Below, piece after piece: positions 30,065 to 38,357 of a stretch of DNA of 64,000 nt. The notes under the pieces are model-generated. The model saw only the letters and a program-made list of their open reading frames with translations. It did no database searches and was not told the DNA's origin. Position 1 is the first letter of the stretch. Each line of letters begins with the position of its first letter. Source of the DNA: Virgibacillus sp. AGTR (GTDB lineage: Bacteria > Bacillota > Bacilli > Bacillales > Amphibacillaceae); contig NZ_JAJERH010000003.1 of assembly GCF_016919725.2 (NCBI RefSeq), positions 1 through 64,000 of the forward strand, written 5' to 3'. A program made the translations under genes and the position numbers.

Positions 30065-30832
30065 ATGATGAATATCGTATCCGTAAAGGATATCCTTATT
30101 GGTAAAGGTATTCCGAAGGTGATTATCCCTTTAATGGGTGTTAATTTACATGAGTTAAAGTCTGAACTCAATGAGGTAAAGAAAGAAAACCCGGATATTA
30201 TTGAATGGCGTGTTGATGCTTTAAAAGAGGCGGAAAGTATCGAAGCGGTCATTTACGTACTCTCAGAATTACATAAAGAAATGGATGGCATACCACTACT
30301 CTTTACATTTCGTTCCTATAAAGAGGGTGGAATGAAAAATTTGAATACATCCGTATATATAAATTTGTTAAGCACAGCAATCGAATCGGGATATCTTGAT
30401 TTAATTGATCTTGAATTGTTTACAGGCACCGTTGAGATTAAACGTTTGGTGGAAAAGGCAAAGAGGAACCAAGTTATAGTAATTATGTCTAATCATGATT
30501 TTGAAGGTACGCCGACGAATGAAGAGATGACTAATCGCTTGATTTCGATGGAAAACGCTGGAGCAGACATCGTTAAGATTGCTGTTATGCCTAATAGCAT
30601 ATCGGATGTTCTCCGGTTGTTAACTGTTGCGGAAACTATAAAAACTACTGCAAAGCAGCCATATATAACTATTGCGATGGGAAAAAAAGGAATATTGAGT
30701 AGAATAGCAGGCGAATTCGTAGGTTCTGCAGCAACCTTTGGCTCAGGAAAGCATGCCTCTGCACCAGGACAAATCGCTGCTGAAGAGTTGAAATATTTAA
30801 TGGAGAGACTACACTATCATTCCAACTGCTGA
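30065..30832 (+). CDS. aroD: Type I 3-dehydroquinate dehydratase
   Basis: A Schiff-base class I enzyme converting 3-dehydroquinate to 3-dehydroshikimate. It has EWRVD (substrate binding), the active histidine in SNHDFEGTP, the lysine in VKIAVM that forms the imine, and the C-terminal SAPGQ loop. 255 aa. The start ATG 30065 follows GGGAGAGG, with a second ATG directly after it. It is divergent from aroK. Confidence 0.96.
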   Translation: MMNIVSVKDILIGKGIPKVIIPLMGVNLHELKSELNEVKKENPDIIEWRVDALKEAESIEAVIYVLSELHKEMDGIPLLFTFRSYKEGGMKNLNTSVYINLLSTAIESGYLDLIDLELFTGTVEIKRLVEKAKRNQVIVIMSNHDFEGTPTNEEMTNRLISMENAGADIVKIAVMPNSISDVLRLLTVAETIKTTAKQPYITIAMGKKGILSRIAGEFVGSAATFGSGKHASAPGQIAAEELKYLMERLHYHSNC

Positions 30833-30858
30833 ACACATTTTTTAGCAGTTGGAATTTT
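30819..30858 (+). terminator. Terminator overlapping the end of aroD
   Basis: ATTCCAACTGCT pairs with AGCAGTTGGAAT over 12 bp, followed by TTTT. The left arm lies in the last codons and stop of aroD. Confidence 0.88.
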
Positions 30859-31013
30859 AGGCTGAAAGAAATACCCACAACGAAAAAACACCCGCACGAG
30901 ATATAAAGTTTTACAAAAATTCTACGTTGCATGTTCTAATGATTAAATAAAGTGAAAATTCAATCATAGGGGGTTAGTTTATCTCCAATGATAGTTCGTA
31001 CCGCGGTATGACC

Positions 31014-31066
31014 TAAAGGCTCTTAACCCGGACATTTACTGTCAGTTATATACGGAATAAAGCCTA
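31014..31066 (-). repeat. Truncated family B repeat remnant
   Basis: On the plus strand CGGACATTTACTG-TCAG-TTATATACGGAATAAAG is the reverse complement of both ends of the B left half (TATCCCGCATATAACTG...ACTGCCAGTAAATGTCCG) with the interior deleted. The rest of the gap 30859-31148 shows no gene. Confidence 0.65.
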
Positions 31067-31148
31067 TCACTGCAATAAAGAGGTAATAATTACGTTTTTC
31101 TTTCTAATAATCGTAAACCAATAGTCAAAGGGAAATGAGGAATGTGTT

Positions 31149-32516
31149 ATGGCAACATTAACGTCTGAGTATAAAGATGAAATTTTTGAAACCGTTTTCG
31201 AAAATGCCTATCATTGCTTTGTAGTAGTGGATGATCAAGGCTTGGTTACTTATATGAATAATAGCTATTGTCGTTTTCTAGAGCTGGATAAGCAGGAAGT
31301 TATCGGTAAACATGTAGCGGATGTTATAGAAAATACAAGGATGCATATTGTTGTACAAACTGGTAAGGAAGAAATAGCAGATTTACAGTATATTCGTGGT
31401 AATCACATGATTGCTAATCGAATTCCGGTTCGTTCTGAAGGCAGGATAGTCGGTGCAGTTGGAACCGTTCTGTATCGTGATACGAAAGAATGGATGCTGA
31501 TGAACAGTCATATTAAAGATTTATTACTTGAAATTGAACATTATCGGAATCAATTAAAGGAGCAGCATGGCATTACCTATTCACTTCATGATATAGCTGG
31601 TAGTTCCAAGCAGATGAGTGAGTTAAAGGAAAAAATAAAAAAGGTTTCACCTGGTGATGTATCTGTTTTACTTCGAGGCGAAAGTGGTACAGGGAAGGAA
31701 CTATTTGCTCATAGTATTCATCATCTAAGTGAGAGGAATACAAAACCATTTGTTAAAGTAAATTGTGCAGCGATTCCAGAACATTTAATTGAATCAGAGT
31801 TATTTGGTTATAAAGAAGGAGCTTTTACTGGAGCAAAAAGAGGGGGGAAACTAGGAAAGTTCCAATTAGCAGATGGGGGGACGTTATTTTTAGATGAAAT
31901 AGGGGATATGCCATTATCCGCACAAGTAAAAATTTTAAGAGTGCTTCAAGAAGGCGAAATAGAATCAATAGGATCAGAGGCTCCTAAAAAGGTTGACGTA
32001 AGAATCATTGCTGCGACAAATCAACCATTGGAACAGTTAATAAAAAAGCAATTGTTTCGAGAGGATTTGTTCTACCGAATTAATGTTGTACAAGTTTTTA
32101 TACCACCCCTACGTGAAAGACCTGATGATATTCGAATAATTACAAAGTTTATTTTGCATAAAGTAAGAGCAAGGACAGGAAAAAGAGTAATGGATATTGA
32201 TCCAGCAGCAATGACCCAGCTGACCTATTATAGTTGGCCCGGAAATATTCGTGAATTAGAAAATGTCATTGAATCTGCAGTGCATTTAACCAACGATGAA
32301 ACAATAACTGTTGCTGATTTACCAGATCGTATGCATCCACCCGCAAATATAGAGAAGCGGACAGGGAATTTAAAAGAAATTCTAGAACTAACCGAAAAGA
32401 AAACAATTCAACATGCAATGAAAGAAAGCAAAGGAGACAAAGAAAGGGCAATGCAGATCCTAGGAATTAAAAAATCAAGTTTTTATGAAAAACTTAGAAA
32501 GTATGGGCTTTCCTAG
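31149..32516 (+). CDS. Sigma-54-dependent PAS-AAA+ transcriptional activator
   Basis: 455 residues in the order PAS domain (about 12-110), AAA+ enhancer-binding domain and a C-terminal Fis-type helix-turn-helix. Walker A GESGTGKE (177-184), GAFTGA (224-229), which contacts sigma-54, Walker B LFLDEIGD (246-253), and the recognition helix region IKKSSFYEKLRKYG. It precedes a -24/-12 promoter and the 3-hydroxybutyrate operon, so it is the likely local activator; the PAS domain may sense the inducer. It lacks a receiver domain, so is not a two-component regulator. Confidence 0.94.
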   Translation: MATLTSEYKDEIFETVFENAYHCFVVVDDQGLVTYMNNSYCRFLELDKQEVIGKHVADVIENTRMHIVVQTGKEEIADLQYIRGNHMIANRIPVRSEGRIVGAVGTVLYRDTKEWMLMNSHIKDLLLEIEHYRNQLKEQHGITYSLHDIAGSSKQMSELKEKIKKVSPGDVSVLLRGESGTGKELFAHSIHHLSERNTKPFVKVNCAAIPEHLIESELFGYKEGAFTGAKRGGKLGKFQLADGGTLFLDEIGDMPLSAQVKILRVLQEGEIESIGSEAPKKVDVRIIAATNQPLEQLIKKQLFREDLFYRINVVQVFIPPLRERPDDIRIITKFILHKVRARTGKRVMDIDPAAMTQLTYYSWPGNIRELENVIESAVHLTNDETITVADLPDRMHPPANIEKRTGNLKEILELTEKKTIQHAMKESKGDKERAMQILGIKKSSFYEKLRKYGLS

Positions 32517-32537
32517 CTTCCGGCATTTCGGAATGTG

Positions 32538-32553
32538 TTCCATAAACTTGGAA
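32538..32553. promoter_or_regulatory. Upstream activator site 1 (TTCCATAAACTTGGAA)
   Basis: A 16-bp inverted repeat (TTCCA-N6-TGGAA) nearly identical to the one at 32618, with centres 80 bp apart. About 200 bp before the -24/-12 promoter, a normal place for an enhancer-binding protein. Confidence 0.75.
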
Positions 32554-32603
32554 TCATGTGTAGATGGTAAATAGAAGTAAGGGTTTGCAAATGAATACTA
32601 ATA

Positions 32604-32650
32604 ATAAATACCCCGTTTTCCATAAACATGGAATCGGGGTATTTATTTAT
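32604..32650 (+). terminator. Terminator of the activator gene, containing UAS 2
   Basis: ATAAATACCCCG (32604-32615) pairs with CGGGGTATTTAT (32635-32646), followed by TTAT. The loop holds the inverted repeat TTCCATAAACATGGAA (32618-32633). Confidence 0.8.
32618..32633. promoter_or_regulatory. Upstream activator site 2 (TTCCATAAACATGGAA)
   Basis: A perfect TTCCA-N6-TGGAA inverted repeat, differing from site 1 at a single base. It lies about 118 bp before the -24 element, inside the terminator loop. Confidence 0.75.
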
Positions 32651-32740
32651 GCCGTTTCTACTAATAAAAGATAATATGGAATGCTATTTATACAAAGGAT
32701 TGGCGGGTTAAGGAGAAACTTATCGAAAAATTCGTAAGGG

Positions 32741-32758
32741 TTGGCATGTTATTTGCAT
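32741..32758 (+). promoter_or_regulatory. Sigma-54 (-24/-12) promoter
   Basis: TTGGCATGTTATTTGCAT matches YTGGCACG-N4-TTGCW. The invariant GG (32743-32744) and GC (32755-32756) are exactly 10 bp apart. The first gene of the operon starts 26 bp downstream. Confidence 0.93.
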
Positions 32759-32783
32759 AATAATTGTGAAAGGAGTGCAGAGA

Positions 32784-33479
32784 ATGAAAAAAATATATCA
32801 ATCATTTTTAGAAGCGATAAATAGTATGGAAGATGGAGCAACTATTATGGTAGGGGGGTTCGGTTTAGTAGGAATACCAGAAAATCTTATTTTGGCTTTA
32901 GTTGAAACAAATGTAAAACATTTAACCGTAATTTCTAATAATTGTGGTATTGATGATTGGGGCTTAGGCTTATTACTAAAAAATAAGCAAATTGATAAGA
33001 TGATTGGATCCTATGTAGGTGAAAATAAGGAATTCGAACGTCAGGTATTAACAGGAGAATTAGAAGTAGAACTAGTTCCTCAAGGGACGTTAGCTGAAAG
33101 AATTCGAGCAGGTGGAGCCGGGATACCAGCTTTCTATACGCCAGCTGGTGTGGGTACAGCAATAGCTAAGGGGAAGGAAGTACGTCAATTTGCTGGCAAG
33201 GATTATTTACTTGAGACCTCACTAAAAGCTGATTATAGTCTCATTCGAGCAGCAATAGGGGATAAAGATGGTAATTTGCAATATGCGAAAACGGCACAAA
33301 ATTTCAATCCAATGATGGCTGCTGCTGGAAGTATTACCATTGCGGAAGTAGAACAGATAGTGGAAACAGGAATGATAAGCCCGGCTTCTGTTCATACACC
33401 TGGTATTTATGTGAATCGATTAATTCAAGGGAAACAGGAAAAGCGAATAGAGCGGTTAACAATAAAACAAGAAGCGTAG
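32784..33479 (+). CDS. scoA: 3-oxoacid CoA-transferase subunit A
   Basis: 231 residues of the class I CoA-transferase alpha subunit (GATIMVGGFGLVGIPENLI near 18-36, and the AGGAGIPAFYTPAGVGT loop). With subunit B it moves CoA from succinyl-CoA to acetoacetate. The start is ATG 32784 after AAAGGAGTG; the upstream frame extension is too near the promoter. In B. subtilis scoA-scoB lie with yxjC and yxjF, homologues of the permease and dehydrogenase here. Confidence 0.94.
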   Translation: MKKIYQSFLEAINSMEDGATIMVGGFGLVGIPENLILALVETNVKHLTVISNNCGIDDWGLGLLLKNKQIDKMIGSYVGENKEFERQVLTGELEVELVPQGTLAERIRAGGAGIPAFYTPAGVGTAIAKGKEVRQFAGKDYLLETSLKADYSLIRAAIGDKDGNLQYAKTAQNFNPMMAAAGSITIAEVEQIVETGMISPASVHTPGIYVNRLIQGKQEKRIERLTIKQEA

Positions 33480-33495
33480 TAAAAGGGAGGAAATA

Positions 33496-34173
33496 ATGGT
33501 GTTAAAGCAAGTAAGTAAAGTAAACGTAAGAGAAAATATGGCAATAAGAGCTGAGCGTGAAATTGTAAGCGGTTCCTATGTTAATCTAGGAATTGGTATG
33601 CCAACAATGGTTGCCAATTATATTCAAGCCGACAAAAAGGTTGTTCTCCAATCGGAAAATGGTCTGCTTGGCATTGGCAGATCTCCTTATGCAAATGAGG
33701 TTGATCCAGATTTAATTAATGCCGGAAAAGAGACTGTGACCGCCATAACAGGAGCTTCATATTTCAGTAGTGCGGAGTCGTTCGCTATGATACGTGGTGA
33801 ACATCTGGATCTAGCAATTTTAGGTGGGATGGAGGTTTCTGAATCGGGCGATTTAGCAAATTGGATGATCCCAGGAAAAATGATTAAAGGAATGGGGGGA
33901 GCAATGGATATTGTACATGGTGCCAAAAAAATAGTTATCATTATGGACCATGTAACGAAGGACGGACACCCCAAAATAGTAAAAGCGTGTCAATTACCGT
34001 TAACTGGAAAACAGGTCGTTGATCGAATCATTACGGATCGAGCAGTAATTGATGTAACGAGCAGTGGTCTGATTCTTCAAGAAATTGCTAGGGGATGGAC
34101 AGTTGAAAAAGTAATTGCGTCTACTGGAGCTGAACTTAGCGTAAGTAACCAATTAGTAGAAGCAGCATTTTAA
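33496..34173 (+). CDS. scoB: 3-oxoacid CoA-transferase subunit B
   Basis: 225 residues; the catalytic glutamate is Glu54 in QSENGLLGIG, which forms the glutamyl-CoA thioester. GIGMPT near 33 is the subunit B signature. The start ATG follows GGGAGGAAAT, 16 nt after subunit A. Confidence 0.95.
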   Translation: MVLKQVSKVNVRENMAIRAEREIVSGSYVNLGIGMPTMVANYIQADKKVVLQSENGLLGIGRSPYANEVDPDLINAGKETVTAITGASYFSSAESFAMIRGEHLDLAILGGMEVSESGDLANWMIPGKMIKGMGGAMDIVHGAKKIVIIMDHVTKDGHPKIVKACQLPLTGKQVVDRIITDRAVIDVTSSGLILQEIARGWTVEKVIASTGAELSVSNQLVEAAF

Positions 34174-34198
34174 CAAAAATGAACAGGAGGAACTATTG

Positions 34199-34975
34199 AT
34201 GGTCGAAAATAAGGTTGTTTTTATAACTGGTGCAGCAAGTGGCATTGGCTATGAAATTGGTGTTGAATTTTTGAAAAATAAAGCTTTCGTAGTTTTTACG
34301 GATATAAATGAAGAAAAAGTTAAACAATCAGTAAATCATTGGCAAGAAAAAGGCTATAACTGTTTAGGAATTCAATGTGATGTTACAAATGAGGAGCAAC
34401 TAAAAGAGGCTATCGATCAAACAGTAGATCACTATGGAAAACTAGATGTACTTATTAATAATGCTGGATTACAGCATGTGGCTTCCATTGAGGAATTCCC
34501 AACGGAGAAATTCGAGTTTATGACAAAGGTCATGTTAGTCGCTCCGTTTACTGCAACAAAGTATGCTTTCCCAATCATGAAAAAGCAGGGTAGTGGACGT
34601 ATTATTAACATGTCTTCGATAAACGGAGTAATCGGTTTTGCTGGAAAGGCTGCGTATAATAGCTCTAAACATGGGTTGATTGGTTTAACAAAGGTAGCTG
34701 CCTTAGAGGGTGCAGCGGATGGAATCACCGTAAATGCAGTTTGTCCTGGTTATGTGGATACACCATTAGTTCGTAATCAAATGGAAGGTTTAGCAAAAAA
34801 TCGTAATGTTTCTCTAGAAAAAGTACTAGAGGAGGTTATTTATCCATTGGTTCCTCAGAAACGATTATTATCTGTCCAGGAAATTGCTGACTATACCGTT
34901 TTTCTTGCTAGCGATAAAGCAAAAGGTGTAACAGGTCAGGCAATCATTATAGATGGCGGCTATACAGCTCAATAA
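34199..34975 (+). CDS. 3-hydroxybutyrate dehydrogenase (SDR family)
   Basis: A 258-residue short-chain dehydrogenase: cofactor motif TGAASGIG (10-17), NNAG near 88, catalytic Ser-Tyr-Lys with YNSSKHG, and the DGGYTAQ end typical of D-3-hydroxybutyrate dehydrogenases. It oxidises 3-hydroxybutyrate to acetoacetate for the neighbouring transferase. ATG 34199 follows CAGGAGGAAC at good spacing; a TTG directly before is not used. Confidence 0.92.
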   Translation: MVENKVVFITGAASGIGYEIGVEFLKNKAFVVFTDINEEKVKQSVNHWQEKGYNCLGIQCDVTNEEQLKEAIDQTVDHYGKLDVLINNAGLQHVASIEEFPTEKFEFMTKVMLVAPFTATKYAFPIMKKQGSGRIINMSSINGVIGFAGKAAYNSSKHGLIGLTKVAALEGAADGITVNAVCPGYVDTPLVRNQMEGLAKNRNVSLEKVLEEVIYPLVPQKRLLSVQEIADYTVFLASDKAKGVTGQAIIIDGGYTAQ

Positions 34976-34996
34976 TGGGTAAGGAGTGAAAAATAG

Positions 34997-36175
34997 ATGG
35001 AGAATGTATATATTTTAGAAGGAGCACGGACCCCATTTGGTACATTTGGGGGAGGGTTGAAGGATGTAGATCCTACAGAACTTGGCGTAATTGTAAGTAA
35101 AGAAGCTATTCAGCGAAGTCAGATTGATGCGAAACAGATTGATTTTACAGTTATGGGAAATGTGATTCATTCTGCAAAGAATGCCCCTTACTTATCAAGG
35201 CATATTGCATTAGATACGGGAGTACCTATTGAAAGTCCTTCATTAACGGTGAATCGACTATGTGGATCTGGTCTCCAGGCTGTCATTAATGCGGCGCAGT
35301 CTATTCAATTAAAAGAAGGACAGGTGGCATTAGCTGGTGGCGTGGAAAATATGAGCTTAGCCCCTCATGCACTAAGAGGAAGTAGGTTTGGTACAAAATT
35401 AGGAACGCCGAAGATGGATGACATGTTGTGGTCCGCATTGACCGATGAGTACATTGGAGCTGGTATGGGCGTGACGGCTGAAAATTTGGCGGAGAAATAT
35501 CACATTTCTCGAAGTGAACAAGATGAGTACGCCTATCAAAGTCATCAACGGGCGAGTAAAGCTAGACGTGATGGTAAATTTAGTGAAGAAATTGTAGGGG
35601 TAGAAGTGAAGTCTAAGAAGGGTTCCCTATGGATCGAATCAGATGAACATATCCGAGAAGATACAACAATCGAACGTTTGTCAACGTTAAAGACTTCATT
35701 TAAAAATGAGGGTACTGTTACCGGTGGGAATGCAAGTGGTATAAATGATGGTGCTGCTGCAGTCATTTTAGCTGGAGAGCAGTTCATTAACGAACAGCAA
35801 CTTAAACCAATTGCTAGGATTATGTCATGGGGGGTGGCTGGAGTTGATCCATCTATCATGGGAATTGGTCCAGTACCTGCGATGAAAAAGGCTTTAGATA
35901 ATGCAAACATGAGTCTACAAGATATCGATTTAATTGAAGTGAATGAAGCTTTTGCATCACAGTATCTTGCTGTAGAGAAGGAAATGGGATTGGATCGTGC
36001 TAAAGTAAATGTTAACGGCGGTGCAATTGCTTTAGGACATCCAATTGGCGCGAGTGGTACGAGGGTTTTATATACACTTATTAAAGAGTTGAAGCGTAGA
36101 GGGCAAACATATGGCATGGCTTCATTATGTATTGGTGGTGGCCAAGGGATAGCCATGATCGTTGAAGTAATCTAA
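34997..36175 (+). CDS. Acetyl-CoA C-acetyltransferase (thiolase)
   Basis: 392 residues; nucleophile Cys89 (NRLCGSGLQA), His in GGAIALGHPIGASG and second catalytic Cys in ASLCIGGGQG. In this operon it would cleave acetoacetyl-CoA to two acetyl-CoA, completing ketone-body breakdown. AAGGAGTG precedes ATG 34997. Confidence 0.95.
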   Translation: MENVYILEGARTPFGTFGGGLKDVDPTELGVIVSKEAIQRSQIDAKQIDFTVMGNVIHSAKNAPYLSRHIALDTGVPIESPSLTVNRLCGSGLQAVINAAQSIQLKEGQVALAGGVENMSLAPHALRGSRFGTKLGTPKMDDMLWSALTDEYIGAGMGVTAENLAEKYHISRSEQDEYAYQSHQRASKARRDGKFSEEIVGVEVKSKKGSLWIESDEHIREDTTIERLSTLKTSFKNEGTVTGGNASGINDGAAAVILAGEQFINEQQLKPIARIMSWGVAGVDPSIMGIGPVPAMKKALDNANMSLQDIDLIEVNEAFASQYLAVEKEMGLDRAKVNVNGGAIALGHPIGASGTRVLYTLIKELKRRGQTYGMASLCIGGGQGIAMIVEVI

Positions 36176-36202
36176 TATCAAAATGATATGGGGGGATTTT
36201 TC

Positions 36203-37486
36203 ATGATTGGAATCATACTGGGGCTGATTGTATTAATGGTGCTTGCCTATTTAGGCTGGTCTATTATTTGGGTAGCTCCAATAGCTGCTGGGGTTGTGGC
36301 ACTAACTGGAGGACTCGACTTGCTAGATGCCTATAAAGATACATATATGGGGGGATTCGTATCTTTTGCTAAGCAGTGGTTTCCGGTATTTATGTTAGGA
36401 GCTATCTTTGGGAAGTTAATGGAAGATACAGGAATGGCTAAATCTGTTGCAGTAGCTTTAACAAAGATTATTGGTACGAAGCGAGCAATATTGGGGGTAT
36501 TAGTATCGTCGGCAGTTCTAACATATGGTGGAGTAAGCTTATTTGTTGTTGTATTTGCTGTATATCCATTAGCATTAACGCTATTTCGGGAAGCGAATAT
36601 TAGTAGAAGGTTAATCCCAGCGACGGTTGCTTTAGGAGCTTTTACTTTTACCATGACTGCACTGCCGGGTACGCCTCAGATACAGAATTTAATTCCGATG
36701 GAATACTTTCATACAAGTGCAGTCGCTGCACCAATAATGGGAATTATTGCAGCTATTGTTATGGGCGGTGGTGGTTATTTTTATCTGAGCTGGCGAGAAA
36801 AGAAATTAACTGCTAACGGTGAAACGTTTTCAGAACCGACAGAACAAAATGTTGAAGATAGAGAGGAATCGACACCAAATTTCCTGTTATCGTTACTTCC
36901 ATTATTAACGGTATTGCTTACCTTGAATTTATTGAAATGGGATATCGTCATCGCGTTGATATCCGGCATTATCTTAATACTATTGCTTAATGTTCATAAA
37001 ACGAAGTATTTCATAAAAGCTATCAATAGTGGAGCGGTCGGATCGGTTACAGCTATTATTAATACAAGCGCAGCAGTAGGCTTTGGAACGGTGGTTAAGG
37101 TGGTTCCTGGTTTTGAAAAGCTTACTGAAATACTAATGGGTATTAAAGGAAATCCACTAATATCTGAAGCAGTTGCAGTAAATATATTAGCAGGAGCCAC
37201 AGGTTCCGCTTCAGGTGGAATGGGAATTGCCTTAGAGGCATTAGGCTCAAAATACTATGATATAGCCATGAATACAGGAATATCACCAGAGGCATTTCAT
37301 CGTATTGCGTCACTTTCATCAGGTGGCCTCGATGCATTACCGCATAATGGTGCAGTATTAACATTGTTAACTATAACTGGAATGTCTCATAAAGATAGCT
37401 ATAAAGATATTTTCGTAGTGGCAGTTCTTATACCAGTTATATCTGTTATCATAGCTATTATCCTAGCTTCAATTGGATTAATCTAG
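36203..37486 (+). CDS. GntP-family permease (YxjC-like)
   Basis: 427 residues with about 12 transmembrane segments of the gluconate/GntP family, including the SASGGMGIALEALG motif region. It resembles B. subtilis YxjC, linked there to scoAB. It is the likely uptake system for 3-hydroxybutyrate or acetoacetate; the substrate is inferred from the operon. GGGGGG (36190-36195) favours ATG 36203 rather than ATG 36188. Confidence 0.9.
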   Translation: MIGIILGLIVLMVLAYLGWSIIWVAPIAAGVVALTGGLDLLDAYKDTYMGGFVSFAKQWFPVFMLGAIFGKLMEDTGMAKSVAVALTKIIGTKRAILGVLVSSAVLTYGGVSLFVVVFAVYPLALTLFREANISRRLIPATVALGAFTFTMTALPGTPQIQNLIPMEYFHTSAVAAPIMGIIAAIVMGGGGYFYLSWREKKLTANGETFSEPTEQNVEDREESTPNFLLSLLPLLTVLLTLNLLKWDIVIALISGIILILLLNVHKTKYFIKAINSGAVGSVTAIINTSAAVGFGTVVKVVPGFEKLTEILMGIKGNPLISEAVAVNILAGATGSASGGMGIALEALGSKYYDIAMNTGISPEAFHRIASLSSGGLDALPHNGAVLTLLTITGMSHKDSYKDIFVVAVLIPVISVIIAIILASIGLI

Positions 37487-37491
37487 AAATG

Positions 37492-37537
37492 GAGCGAGTA
37501 CGGTTATTCGAAATACTGTACTTGCTCTACTTATTTT
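37492..37537 (+). terminator. Terminator after the ketone-body operon
   Basis: GAGCGAGTAC (37492-37501) pairs with GTACTTGCTC (37518-37527, one wobble), followed by a broken T-stretch. It overlaps the end of the opposing gene. Confidence 0.6.
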
Positions 37538-38168
37538 CTACTTTCTTTAATTTAATTAGAGGTGCTTGTACTACTCTCTTTTTATATAAAAAAGCAATGC
37601 CATTTAAAATACATGCAGGTATCTTCTTAGGAGTGTACTTTTTAAAATACATGGTGGAGAGGGCTAATTTAATGTCATCCCATTGAGAGTCATATGTAGT
37701 TTGTCGAAAACGGGCTACGTCAATTAATTTAATCGTTCCCTCTGACGTTAGCATAATATTCCGTAAGTGAATATCAGAAGGATTTAAACCTAATCGTTTA
37801 ACGGAATGTAAGGCTTCGTCCACCTTTTTAATATTCAATTCCGTAAGTGGAATTCCTTTCAGTAAACAGTCATATAATGTGTATCCGCTAATATAATCGA
37901 TTAATAGATAGTTATTACCAGCTTCATATAAAGAAGGGAAAAAATTGTTCCCTTCCAATAAAGCATATATTTTGGCCTCTTCTAACGCAATATGTTCAAA
38001 CACAGGAGGAAATATTTTGAGGGCCATTGAGGTGGATTTAATCTTAAAAACCACAGCACTTCTTCCAATTCCGATGATTTCTAATGAAGGATCTTTCTTA
38101 GCAATTATAAACTGTGGTTTGGCAGATATAATTTCTACACTATCGACTAACTCAATAACAGATTGCAC
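37527..38168 (-). CDS. Serine/threonine protein kinase-like protein (YrzF-like)
   Basis: 213 residues with a reduced kinase fold: glycine loop IGIGRSAVVFKI, putative ATP lysine in MALKIFP, a catalytic-loop-like NPSDIHLRNIML, and LIDVARF in place of DFG. The atypical loop recalls YrzF and Rio/lipopolysaccharide-kinase types, so activity is uncertain. The start is GTG 38168 with GGGAGGAG upstream; an ATG one frame over (38170) overlaps it and opens only a 7-codon frame. Confidence 0.82.
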   Translation of the reverse strand: MQSVIELVDSVEIISAKPQFIIAKKDPSLEIIGIGRSAVVFKIKSTSMALKIFPPVFEHIALEEAKIYALLEGNNFFPSLYEAGNNYLLIDYISGYTLYDCLLKGIPLTELNIKKVDEALHSVKRLGLNPSDIHLRNIMLTSEGTIKLIDVARFRQTTYDSQWDDIKLALSTMYFKKYTPKKIPACILNGIAFLYKKRVVQAPLIKLKKVENK

Positions 38169-38357
38169 ATGTACCGCTCCTCCCTATATCTATTCTTATT
38201 ATAATTATAAAGAAAAAGAACGATTATTTCTGCTTTTAAGACTCATTCAGTTTTCTGTCTGTTCTCTAAGCGCGAGTTGATATGGGAGGAGTACTTGTGC
38301 TTTTATTATAAATATTGATAAAATTATTGCTACTGACTAAATGAAAGAGGTGTAGGT

